A stretch of DNA of 64,000 nt from Cordia subcordata (Eukaryota > Streptophyta > Magnoliopsida > Boraginales > Cordiaceae), in assembly GCA_028554755.1 (NCBI GenBank), contig JAPTOF010000054.1, positions 1-64,000 on the forward strand. Reading direction: 5' to 3'. A program made the translations under genes and the position numbers. The notes beneath the pieces are model-generated. The model searched no databases, had not been told where the DNA came from, and saw only the letters and a list, made by a program, of their open reading frames with translations. Below, one piece after another: positions 43,117-53,458 of this stretch (position 1 is the first letter of the stretch; every line of letters starts with the position of its first letter).

Positions 43117-45004
43117 TCAGACCAGACTGTTGGGAGACCGGCACATTCGTCCGTGATCGTCAACATCCCAAGCATCGCTGCCCACTAATTTAAGCCCGTA
43201 AAACAAAAATTCTGGATCCCACTTTCTCTTGATCTTCAGTAGACGGCAGTAATTGGGGCCGAAGAAAGCATGCTTCCACCCGGTCTCTCTGAAGTCAGCC
43301 TCGTTGAGGTAATGCCCACCTTTCGGGGTAACCTCTTTGATCTGTGGAACAAAATCCCTCGACATGCGCTCTTGCGCCTCAATCATAGATGGCCATTTGT
43401 CTGGGTTTGTGTCCCAAAAGGTCAGCAGAGAGATATGAGAGATGGCCTCCCGCCATTGCGGATACACAGCATTGTCCACATCGTTCGGAGGCGTGAAGTT
43501 GCCAGCTGTGCCGAGCAGGATCACACCCTCATGGACGAGCTTGCTGAGTGCATTTCCAATCGACTCGCCGCCGATTTCCACGTCTTCGCGGCCTACCATG
43601 CGTCCTCCGGCGTGAAAACGAGTGGTCGCCAGATTGCCCCAAGGCAAGGGACCTAGATAGCCTTCAAGGTGGTCCTTGAACGGCAGAGTAGTGAACTGAG
43701 ACATAGGTGTAACGCCCGATTCTTTGATTGCTTCCAAGAACGGCCCAACCACTTTTGTTCTGATGAACTCACCGGTGGAGTTCACAACTGTGATTGGGGA
43801 CACGGTAAAGCTCTCTGCATTGACAAAGTAAACCAAAGTTGCGCCCTGGTCTACCATATCTGGCAGGAGCTCATGAAATTTGACCATCAGCTTCCGAAAG
43901 GATTCTGGGCTCGTTTGGTTGGTCAGAAAGGAGATGGTGCCGCCTCCTATCTTGTCGACCGGATGAGCCCTGAGGACGACCTTGGTAACCACGCCATAGG
44001 TGCCGCCACCACCGCCGCTGAGCGCCCAGTAAAGATCCTGGTTCTCCTCTGGGGACGCCTCGACAATGTCGCCCGCAGCTGTGACCACCTCAAAGCTCAA
44101 CGTCTGATCAGCAGCGAGACCGTAACTTGTGCTCAGGGTGGAGTGGCCTCCGCCTTGGAGGAATCCGCCAGCAGCCCCAACGCTGGGGCATTCGCCGGAC
44201 ACAGCTACCAGGTTATGTGGATGTAAAGCCTCGGCTAATTGGGCTCCTGTGACGCCAGCTCCGATTCGTACGGCTGGTCCGGTATAAGTGCTGGACGAAT
44301 AACTGTCCAGAATCTCGATTGAACGCAAACTGTGCATCCAGACAGAAAGCCCACCAGCGCCAGTGGATCGTCCCATAACACTGTTCAAAGTTAGACACTG
44401 TCAGTCAATGAATTCAAAAGATAGAAGAGTGTCCTCCAATGGATGTTGCTTCTACGTTACATACTCATGCCCTGTGTTGCGAACAACAAAGCGAATGTTG
44501 TGGTCTTTGGAGAAGCTAATAGTGGCCGCTACATCTTCTGCTGTCTTGACATCGACCGTATACGCAACGTAATTCCCCTGTTCGCAAGGTTGTAGCGGGG
44601 AAGTGAAGGCATCGCAGCTTTTGTTTGCAAAGTGCATTTGCATAATCGAGGAAGATGACGTGCCACTGTGCGCCGGATCTTGTCAGGTCAAAGTCTTGTG
44701 TTTAAATGAACAGTGAGCTGGGAAAGTTAGATAGATATACATACTGTAGCTCAGGGGACAGCCACCTTGATTGAAGCTCCTCGCATGCCTTCGGATCATA
44801 CTGAGGATGATGACAGGGTGAACCGACAGGAATCGTCTTCAGCAGACGTCCGTTCACCGTCGAGTTCAAACCGTGCCAAAGATCCTCAGTTGGCCAGCAG
44901 TCATCCTGAGGTAAGCAACGGCAGTCGCTCTCACAGGCCGAAACCAGGCTGAAGCTGGCGAGGAGACTCAGGAGGCGGAAGGCAGTTACCCGTAGCGAAG
45001 ACAT
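43117..45004 (-). CDS. secreted BBE-like FAD-linked oxidoreductase
   Basis: Three exons (45004-44745, 44665-44465, 44380-43117) give 574 aa; introns of 79 and 84 nt both start GTATGT. A signal peptide covers about residues 1-24 (LLSLLASFSLVSA). The FAD-binding (PCMH) domain shows RFVVRNTGHD|VMGRSTGAGG, with the His expected to carry FAD, and GECPSVGAAGGFLQGGGHS with a possible second (Cys) FAD link. A berberine-bridge-type C-terminal segment ends the protein (YLNEADFRETGWKHAFFGPNY, then WDPEFLFYGLKLVGSDAW). Such enzymes oxidise alcohols, sugars or biosynthetic intermediates and many belong to metabolite clusters. It is downstream of the Zn2Cys6 regulator on the same strand, with a promoter rich in CGG/CCG elements. 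Confidence 0.93.
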
Positions 45005-45313
45005 GGAGTTCTCGAAAATGAAGAGAATCTTTCGAACGGGTAAAATATTTGGGGGGACAACGAGCAACGAAAAACCTTGCGTGCTTTTGTGTTCGGGGGT
45101 GTAAACCCGCCCAATGGGGTTGGCTGGGTATTGCACTTTAACGTCTGCGTAACGCACTGGTCACCAAGTCAGCCTGCTGTATCGCGTACAACACACGAAG
45201 GAGCCATATTTTGAGGCTCAGACACAGGCTTGACAAAACCGGCAAAACCGATTGGGTGGCATGACTCTGCGGAAAGTAGTTGTCAGATGCAGGATTCCGG
45301 GGAGACAGCTAAC

Positions 45314-45326
45314 TTCCGTCTCGGAA
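45314..45326. promoter_or_regulatory. TTCCG-N3-CGGAA palindrome
   Basis: Perfect inverted repeat with a 3-bp spacer, about 310 bp before the FAD oxidoreductase start. CCG-N-CGG inverted pairs are the classic Zn2Cys6 dimer site. Binding is inferred. Confidence 0.55.
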
Positions 45327-45774
45327 TGAGCTAATATTAGCCTCCGCAAGGCTGCCACCCGTGACTTCCTCTATACTCCTCGTTGATGGGAGCCCTGTTA
45401 TGGTCCCTTTCACTGATAGATTTCCACCTTGTGCGAACCTCAGATCCATGCGGCTCGCCAGAGAAGTCCTCATTGCATGCGAGGTGGAGTGATGACATGT
45501 CTCGGTGAAGAGTATGTACTCCGTATACGGCTCATACCTCCAGGAAGGATTTCAAGCTAATCACATGGATCACTTTCCAAAAACCCATTTCCACAGTATG
45601 AAACCAAGACTTTTGTCTTTTGATGCCACGCAATGTTGGCCTAAGTAGATGTTTCGCTTCGAGGTTGCTAAGAGCAACGAGACAAGGACGGTAAGTTTCC
45701 TTCCCCCTTAGCCACGACGAAACTGCCAATAACGATCTGAGCAAGTTGAAAGACGCTTCTGAAAAGTCCAAAAT

Positions 45775-45797
45775 CGGCCAAAATCGGCTGACATCGG
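45775..45797. promoter_or_regulatory. three CGG triplets at exact 10-bp spacing
   Basis: CGG occurs at 45775, 45785 and 45795 within repeated AAATCGGC/ACATCGGC units, so all three face the same side of the helix. It lies just beyond the 3' end of the Zn2Cys6 regulator gene and about 770 bp upstream of the FAD gene. Confidence 0.5.
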
Positions 45798-45851
45798 CTA
45801 AAGTTTTCATTTGACAGGGTCTTGCTATAAATCCCCGTAGTATGTAAGCCA

Positions 45852-48135
45852 TCACATCCAGGTCCCAAAAACGTCTTCATTTAGGAGCAATTGCTCGAGC
45901 GGGTTCAACCATAAAGTTTGCTCATCCAGGGTCTGTAACGGAGGAAATTCGCCTTCAACGGCGCTTGACCCGCCTGGTCTGTGAGCTACCCCTTCCTGAA
46001 CCCCGCCGAGGAGCGCGTTGGAGTGCGCCCCGTGGGTAACAATGTCAATCCACTTCTCAATACATGCTTTCCTTTCCCTGAGCCTCCAAGCCACTAAGTC
46101 TAAGTAGTCGTTAGCCCATTCGGAACAGTGTGCTGCGGCCATCTCGATCCTCGCCTGTTCGAAACGCGCTGCCAGACGACCCAAAAGATCCAACATCAAC
46201 TCGTCCGAAATACTACCGACGGCATTGACATGTGTGGAAGAGACGTTGCTGTTATCATTGCTTTCTGTGTTTAGGGGACACGGTTCTCCTAGCTGATATC
46301 GATTGATCAACGTGGCCCTGGCTCGACGAAGAAGTATCACAATGGTACTGGTGAGTTGTGCAAACGCTGAGATTGGCATGTGGAAGAAGTGGCAAACCGG
46401 TATGGCCAACCATTCCTCAAGCCAATCCCTCAGTGCGGTACTCGCGGGATCTGCTCTGCTGTTGTGGAAGTAGTCCGGCGTATGGCGCAGGGCAGCAACT
46501 GCCTCGTGGTTTCGCGAGCGATCCGCCTCTACAAGACGCGGCTCCAAGAGCTGCAAGAGTGCATACTTATAATGACTCGATACCATAACTGGAACTTCGT
46601 CAATGAATCGACACTAGGAGGCATTTCGGGGGTTATAGGGGTCGACTAACAGCGGTGTGCTCCGTGATGAACTTCACGAGCTCGTAAATCATGCAAATCA
46701 GCCATGAGATTATCGAGTTTGGCACTCCATAGATATGACGACGGCCAGACATCGACAGACTGATCGCTCTGATGGAGCTGGTCTATCATCTCACTGATGC
46801 GCTGAGCACAGATGAGTTGCGTAAGGACCTCATCCGTCTCATACTCAGGTCTGGCCCGCAAATCATTGAGCTGTCGCTCCAAGTGCTGTATGAAATGCCT
46901 GCCTCCTGCGTTCACTCTTTTCAACGACACTGCTGCGCTGGAAAAGTTGCAACAGTCAGCCAACGTACAGGAGGAAGCACCTACATAGAAGACGTGGCTT
47001 GAGATACGAACCTGGAACTGATGTACCATACAGCAAGAGCCGCCCTTCTCTCATCATTTGACATAGCTGAAGGCTCATCGGGATCAATTCCTCGGGGGTA
47101 CTTCTTCCTTAAGTGAGACCCAATTCGTGGTCTGTCGAGGCCCATGTCTGCGATTATGCTGACAGCCAGATGTGAGAGGTTGTTAAAGTGTCCATGAATA
47201 AGACAGAAGTAATGATAGAAACCGAGGCAGACGATGAGGCCCTGAAGCAGGTCTAAGGATCTATCGCGACTCTTGAAGACCGCATCGGAGAACTGGGGCA
47301 GCAGCAGCCAGTGTTGACGCCACATGGAGCGACGATCGCTGAGAGAAGCCACCATCATGATCGCCTTGGCGAGGACTGGCCGAGATCTGTGGAGCTCAAC
47401 AGCAGTGAGATTGTCTGGCACAATCACAAACGGGAATTGCGGACTAAGTCGCCGGCGGTAGATCGAGAGAAGGGCTTCGTCGGACTCTGCAGTGACTTCG
47501 GCGTTGTCTGTGCCACGGACCTCGCCCGGACAGGTGCAGCTGGGAGTAGGGAAAGGATGGAAGCCCGGGAGCCAAGTGGCGGCGCTGGAAACTCCGGCAG
47601 GCTTGGCTTTGACTTGGGTCTGCGCAACGTCCTTGCTAGGCGGTGACTCTCCTGCGTTGATGAGCGGGTCATCACTCGAGGCTGCGGCAGTGCCTCTGAT
47701 TGGGAAAGCTTCTCCATCGCCGGATAGGGAGTTGGTGGTGCAGCGAGTATCAGTATTGTCTTGGTATTCCCTTCCTGGCTGCTCAAGTATAAAGCCTGGA
47801 AGTACGCTAGGTGTTCGGATTAGGCGAGAGCACTTTTTCTGAGTCTCGATGCCGAGATGGTCACCTACGAGGTAGCTGTGGGTCCTCTTCTCTTCCTGGG
47901 CTTCCGAACCTGCTGGGTGCAGGTGAGGCTGAGGCGCTGGCACCTGGCCACGGTAGTGCATTAGTTCGGAATGTTTTGTTTTTGGATTCAAATGCAATGG
48001 AGCATAAACCCCATATGGTTCTCCTTACCTACTGCATTCTCCGTTGTTGCCGGTCTGCTGCGTGGGACGGATGCACCTTGCCTTGGCTTTTGCGCAAGGG
48101 TCGCAGGCAGCTCCCCATCGTGACGACCACTTCAT
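45852..48135 (-). CDS. Zn2Cys6 fungal transcription factor
   Basis: Five exons (48135-48029, 47943-47869, 47806-47012, 46937-46651, 46588-45852) give 666 aa; total length is a multiple of three and every junction is in frame. The Zn2Cys6 motif is split by the first intron: C11-x2-C14-x6-C21-x12-C34 in exon 1 and C37-x6-C44 in exon 2 (CDPCAKAKARC ... CSRCQRLSLTC), followed by a basic linker RKPRKRRG. The middle homology region is visible (LLSIYRRRLSPQFPFVIVP, DLLQGLIVCLGFYHYF, NLSHLAVSIIADMGLDRP, RRAALAVWYISS). It probably regulates the neighbouring oxidoreductase, transporter and related genes; that is inferred from position and from CGG/CCG sites in their promoters. Confidence 0.9.
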
Positions 48136-48847
48136 GTCTCGTGCCGTCCCAAACCGGGGTATATCGGGGACAACTGAAACTCAATAATATCACAGAACGT
48201 TGTCCGGAAAAATTGGACTGTGTCTTAAGTTCATGGACGCCGTCGACTTTTTGCGTTCAATCAAGGTCAGTCGTCGTCTCCTTACAAGACGATGGGGGCT
48301 ATGACGCGTCTGAATTTCCGCGACTTTTCCTAAAACGGAAAGTAAAATTCCGCGGATAGTTTGGATGACGTTTTGGGAACTAGTGCGTCCCACTTTCCGC
48401 CTGGCCCGGGATCCTGGGGGCGGAGCAATTACATATGGTAGTCTTTTGGCTGCAAGTGCCTGCAAATCACTCCGCTCTTGTTTCTGATGACGGATGCACT
48501 CAGCTACCTTATTCGTATCGTGAATTAAACAGGCGGCTCGAAGTTTACAAAAAAAAAAAAAAAACACTTTATGTCACATTGAATCGTAAGCAGCGTCACT
48601 GACTACGGATGACTCTGGTATTCTGAGATACGGGGAGTTTTGGCGGGAGGACTATCTCATTTGTGACAACTCCGATTAGTGTTTCAAACAAGGACAGGAC
48701 ATGATGGATGGAAAGGTTTTGCACAAAGTTTACCTAGTATCAATCGAAGTCTCATATTCAATAGGAAAACCCATTACATTCTGTAGCATGATCCAATAAC
48801 AACAGTGCGGTCATATCTTCTACCAAGTCTTTACGCGATCAGGGAGC
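48136..48847. other. promoter of the Zn2Cys6 gene
   Basis: Holds repeated TTCCG/CGGAA elements at 48314-48321, 48335-48340, 48347-48352 and near 48392, similar to those upstream of the FAD gene and at 50.1-50.2 kb. A run of 16 A is at 48549-48564. No gene was seen. Confidence 0.5.
48549..48564 (+). repeat. poly-A tract (16)
   Basis: Homopolymer run in an intergenic region. Its length is likely to vary or to be misread. Confidence 0.9.
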
Positions 48848-49587
48848 TCACTGCCACTTATCATCAAAGGGATACTGAGCAGGACCGCCAGGCTCCCTGC
48901 TTGGACCCCACCACTCAGCTCCTATGTCTTCGCAGTCATCATCCCATGCGCAGACGTAGTCACAACCAACTCCATCTTTGTTAGGGGACCACATTTGATA
49001 CGGACCTTGATCCTCAACACGGGTCCAAGTGCCCCCGACATTCCACTTCGTCCAGTCCGCGACAGTGTACTCGCTGCGGTCAAGGTTAAGTATGACACAA
49101 TATAGAAAGTTGATGCCAGTGGAGGAACTTACGTGTAGCCCATTCGCTTCCAGATACACATGAAGTTCTTCTTCTCGCCGTCGACTTCATTGTTGCAATT
49201 GTAATTGTTGCCCGTGGTCTCAGACTTGGATACGGAGAACCCGCCGGAGATCCATCCTGCCACAGACACGTCCGCGCCCCAGCTTACACCGTAAGACTCA
49301 AGGTCAGTCTGACCGACCGTGCAGCCAGCGGTGCCCTCATCGTCACCACACTGGTTACGGCTCTGTGCAAGTGTCAGATATCTCGATCGACCCGTAAGTG
49401 TTATAAGATAAGTTAAAATCTTTACCGAGAGTTGCTTGTAGAAGTAGACCTGTCGAGGATCAGAGTCTTCCTCGGCGAAGGCCCTGACTATGTAAAAGCC
49501 GGCGGCTTGAGGGTCCGCCTCTGGAGCAGGGGATGCACTCGCCACGGCGGCCGCAAGAAGGCCTAGAACAGTGGTGGTAAAGTACAT
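48848..49587 (-). CDS. small secreted cysteine-containing protein
   Basis: Three exons (49587-49426, 49362-49133, 49073-48848), introns 63 and 59 nt, give 205 aa with all junctions in frame. A signal peptide (MYFTTTVLGLLAAAVASASP) is followed by a short acidic propeptide-like stretch. The mature part has seven cysteines in CGDDEGTAGC, NYNC, MC and CDYVC..DC settings and many Trp and Gly residues. The sequence resembles small secreted fungal proteins of unknown role; an effector or cell-wall role is possible but not shown. No enzyme motif is visible. It lies between the regulator and the transporter of the putative cluster. Confidence 0.82.
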
Positions 49588-50961
49588 GGTGGTCGGCAAA
49601 ATCGATTCTCTGAGTAGCAGATGCTTGAGAAGATGATAGGGAAACTTGTGAGTGGACTTAGAAGGCGAGTGAGGTTTTGATCTGTTTGTCTAAAAGACTT
49701 GGTCAACTCGTAGCTTCGATACCGCTTTTTATAGAGGCTTTACAGTCCTCTTTCGCGGTCTTTGACGTCAATTGAGCTGACTACCTTTTCGATTGGGAGA
49801 TGCCGTCTCTACCTTAGATGTTGGCAGGGATATCTGCACTTTCTTTCGACGATGCTACACCTATCTTCACAAGAACCTGAATCCTTCTAGGCTGACGGAT
49901 AAAAAGCGAACCTGATCTACAGCTTTGCTTCTATAAATTGAAGAGTCTAAGGCCGCTACTCAAGGCCGGAGAAACATCTCCATGGGAAGAATACTTCGCC
50001 TCACAAATTGAAGTTGATTTCTCAGCATTGATCTACAGTCTTCCACTTCCTTGAACTGGGCCGGGTCGTGGATCCTACTAGCGGCCAACTCCAGGGTATC
50101 TCCATCGGTACTGTAATTTCCGCATCGATGAACCGGATTTTTCACCCCGCCATGATACTATAACTTCCGTCTACACAACTCAGACACTCACCTTAACAGT
50201 GTACCTTAATTTCCGTTCGGTCGGACTGCAACTTCGCCTTCACACGATCCAATCTCTGTCCACGTAATGCGCGGTTGGCTTAGACACAGTATCCTCAGAT
50301 GAAAGGAGCGGCGCATAGCAACCAACTTTTTTGATTGATTACTCAGATTGCCTACGCGCGCCAGATGTTCCAGAGCTTCTGGTGACCCTGAGCTGTGAGC
50401 CCTTGCGTCAGGATTTCGTGTTGCCGCCCTCAAGCCTGTATGGGAAGATGAGGATCTCGGCTGTTCTCCGCACGATGAGGCTGGTATATACATATTGGGT
50501 AACATAGTGCGTAGGCGACAGTGTCCTCCCCGGCAGTGAGCAATTCATTCGTTCCATTGGTTAGCTCAACCCTAATCAAGCCAGAAATAGCAAAGCAGGG
50601 CCTTAGACCCATTAGCGTGGGATGGGATGATTTGCACTGCCTTCTGCGGCCCGGTGAGTGCATCATGTAGATGTCTTTCTGAACTCTCGCCTTTTCACTC
50701 CCTACATGATCTCACCATATTTGGGTACACTACCACCGCTTCAACTTGTTTAAGTATGGTTGATACCTCAAGATTTCAACTTTGGGAATATTTTAGGATA
50801 AGCTGCACCAGCCCACAAGCCTGGCGCCAAACAACTTACGCATCACTTCCAAGTCGACCTCCAGTAATACGCTCTGTCGTCCTTACTATAACGGCTGCAT
50901 GACAAAATCTTAGCTTTTTCGAGCGTCAAATTCACCATTCCTCTCTGCATAGCGAAAAGCA
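49588..50961. promoter_or_regulatory. divergent promoter region with repeated TAAYTTCCG boxes
   Basis: Region between the secreted protein (-) and the MFS gene (+). Three 15-bp boxes of form RTAC-N2-TAAYTTCCG start at 50108, 50155 and 50201, spaced 47 and 46 bp. No gene was seen. Confidence 0.5.
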
Positions 50962-52677
50962 ATGGAGCATTTTCGGACTAGCCGAACATCGCCGAAACCC
51001 AGCCGGCTGGACGCGGGCTACGTCGAACTGGACAACACCTATTCCAATTCATACGCAAGCGGCTTGGGTCAACACGACATTTCAGCGACAGCAACGGATA
51101 CCCAGGAACCCATCTCTCAGATCGACTCTGACAGAGAGGCGCTCCACCGACACTCCGAAGAAAATATACCTCTTGTTCAGGCTGTCAAGAAAAGCCCCAA
51201 AGTAGTTGGATGGTGTCTGGCACTGACACTTCCGATCCTTGGCTGGGGCTATAATGCTGTTGTTGTTGGTTCGATCGTCTCCGTGGATTCATTCCTGAGC
51301 GACTATGGTGAGCGGCACGACGGAAAACATATCATGCCCGCGACGTGGCTTTCCTTATGGCTCGGACTGCCTCTCGGAGGTTCAGCTCTGGGGGCTCTCT
51401 TGGGTGGCTGGCTAGGAGACCGGGTTGGACGACGCTTCAGTCTCATGGTCGGCAGTGTCCTCTCGATCATTGCGATTGCACTTATATTTTTCTCCTTCCT
51501 GCCAGAGGCTCAAGACTCCAAGCGAGCCATGTTCACGGCAGGCCTAACTTGGCAAGGGTTATCAGGTGGCATCATCAAGACCACATGCCTCACCTACGTC
51601 TCCGAGAACTCGCCCACAGCTCTCCGCGCATCTGCTATGGCGTTGTTCCCAGCATTTACTCTCATCGGGCAACTTCTGGGCTCCATTGTCGTCTTCGTTA
51701 TCAGCGGCATCCCTGGTCAAAGGGGCTATCTCGGCGCCTTTGGTTCGCAGTGGATTCCCCTGCTTGCACCGTTGATTATCTCAATCTTTATGCCTGAAAG
51801 CCCTTCTCATCTGATTCGAATTGGCAAAAACGACGAGGCCCTCACTACTATAAAGAGGCTCTTCACGCCTGGCACGGGTGCTTACGAGGCTCTTAAGAAA
51901 CTTGAAGCTACTATTGAGGAGGAGAAGAAAGTATCGGAGGGTATTACATACTTCCACGCGTTCCGGGGTATCGATCGCCGCCGTACACTCATCGTTATAC
52001 TCGCTAGCGTCCTCCCCACTTTCTTCGGCCTCGATCTCCTCTCTAATGTCAGTTACTTTCTCCAGACGATCGGTCTGAAGTCGAGCACGGCCCTTCTCTT
52101 ACAGATCTGTGGCACGGTGTGCGGCATACTAAGTACCGCAGGCGGGACCTGGATCTTGACACGCGTCGGGCGTCGCAGCCTTATCACTATAACCATCCCT
52201 ATTGTCGGCTTCCTCTGGGGCGGCATGGGTATCTCTGGGTTCTGGCGCAGCGAAACTGTTGGTTATATCTCCGCGGGCTTCATGATCAGCGTGGTAGTGA
52301 CCTGTGGTCTTGGCTGTTTGCCCGCAAGCTACGCTATCATGGGCGAAACATCGGCGCTTCAACTCCGTGCGAAGACCCAGGGCCTCGGTCAAATCGGAAC
52401 CGAAGCGTCGGGTATCATTATGAGCACAATCCTTCCGTACATCTTCAACCCTGATGCCGGCAACCTTGGAGGCAAGACCGGGTTCGTGTACTTTGGTCTG
52501 TGTATGATAGCCCTGAGCCTGACGTGGTTTTGTGTGCCGGAGATGAAGGACAGGAGCGCATTTGAGATCGATCATATGTTCGCCGAAAAAATACCGACCA
52601 GGAACTTTAAGAGGTATGCTATGCCAGGCGATATATCGGATGTGGCTTCGCCATTGGGGGTGGATGGTGGGACTTGA
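50962..52677 (+). CDS. MFS transporter, sugar-porter type
   Basis: Intronless, 571 aa, with a cytosolic N-terminus of about 80 residues and twelve predicted helices. Sugar-porter motifs are visible: GGWLGDRVGRRFSLMVGS (loop 2-3), PESPSHLIRIGKNDEAL at the central loop, and the second-half copy TRVGRRSL. In place of the usual PETKG ending there is VPEMKDRSAFEIDHMFAEK, close to the maltose/alpha-glucoside permease group (ELDxMF). It probably moves a sugar or a glycoside-like product by proton coupling. Neighbours are a cysteine-rich secreted protein and two GH43-like proteins, so glycan or oligosaccharide uptake is one reading; export or import for the oxidase cluster is another. Confidence 0.92.
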   Translation: MEHFRTSRTSPKPSRLDAGYVELDNTYSNSYASGLGQHDISATATDTQEPISQIDSDREALHRHSEENIPLVQAVKKSPKVVGWCLALTLPILGWGYNAVVVGSIVSVDSFLSDYGERHDGKHIMPATWLSLWLGLPLGGSALGALLGGWLGDRVGRRFSLMVGSVLSIIAIALIFFSFLPEAQDSKRAMFTAGLTWQGLSGGIIKTTCLTYVSENSPTALRASAMALFPAFTLIGQLLGSIVVFVISGIPGQRGYLGAFGSQWIPLLAPLIISIFMPESPSHLIRIGKNDEALTTIKRLFTPGTGAYEALKKLEATIEEEKKVSEGITYFHAFRGIDRRRTLIVILASVLPTFFGLDLLSNVSYFLQTIGLKSSTALLLQICGTVCGILSTAGGTWILTRVGRRSLITITIPIVGFLWGGMGISGFWRSETVGYISAGFMISVVVTCGLGCLPASYAIMGETSALQLRAKTQGLGQIGTEASGIIMSTILPYIFNPDAGNLGGKTGFVYFGLCMIALSLTWFCVPEMKDRSAFEIDHMFAEKIPTRNFKRYAMPGDISDVASPLGVDGGT

Positions 52678-53458
52678 ATCTCTTTTTGTTGATATCCAAG
52701 TAGATGCGGGCTGAATTCTTGAATTGACTGACTTGAACGACTTGACCGTAGACTCCTTTGACTTGTGTCTCATCTTCTTCAATTCCTTCGTCACCCGTCC
52801 TCCGTATGTCCTGATGGGTCTCTACACGAAACCGAAAGAGCCTGCAACGGAACCTAAATAGAAGCAGCTGTCAATATGCGACTCGTTGCCAGAGCATCTG
52901 CCTGTCATTTCGATGGTGCCTGCTTGATCCCCAAAACCATGCGCAGGTCAGAGTTGGATCGGGTCCGATACGTAGAGCAGAAGAATGTGCCATGAGTCGG
53001 AAGCCGGTCATCGTGTCCCTCTTCGCAGCGACAAGCGCTGAAACTTCGACTTGCTCAGTTGAGACTGTTTTGTGCCTGGAAGCCTATCGATGTGATTGCC
53101 TTCCATATCTAGAAACGCTCGTCTTTCATTGTATTCCCATCAGCCCGTGATTCCTATAGGCGCGCCTCCGCAGCTTTGGGTTACATCCCGCTATACCCAC
53201 AATGTTCCCCGGATCTACAAACAGACTGCCGCGAAAATGACCCGACGGCACCGAAGCCCAGTCTTACATCAGGCCGAAAGATTGCTTGCATATGAACGCA
53301 CCCCACACGATTAGGTGCAGTGACCGCCCCGGGGTCCTATATAAGTTCCCTTTCTTTCTCAGACTTGCTGTGTCAATCTCGGCTCAAGCTCCGATACGAG
53401 ATCAATACGACACGAGGCGAACCGAACTGAGCCCCTTAACCACGCACGTACGTACGCT
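52678..53458. other. intergenic, promoter of the first GH43-like gene
   Basis: A TATA box (TATATAA, 53338-53344) sits about 115 bp before the GH43-like start codon. Nothing else was recognised. Confidence 0.5.
53338..53344 (+). promoter_or_regulatory. TATA box
   Basis: TATATAA about 115 bp upstream of the ATG at 53459, a plausible core promoter. Confidence 0.5.

Larger units (their letters stand above)
45005..45851. promoter_or_regulatory. promoter region of the FAD oxidoreductase gene
   Basis: Contains three ordered sets of CGG/CCG half-sites: a palindrome TTCCG-TCT-CGGAA at 45314-45326, paired AAAACCG units at 45233-45249, and three direct CGG triplets at 45775-45797. Zn2Cys6 regulators bind such triplets, and one is encoded next door. 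No gene was seen. Confidence 0.5.

Noticed and set aside
43117..44388. FAD oxidoreductase as a single exon starting at 44388
   Set aside because: Two upstream exons supply the signal peptide and the FAD-linking His region and splice in phase.
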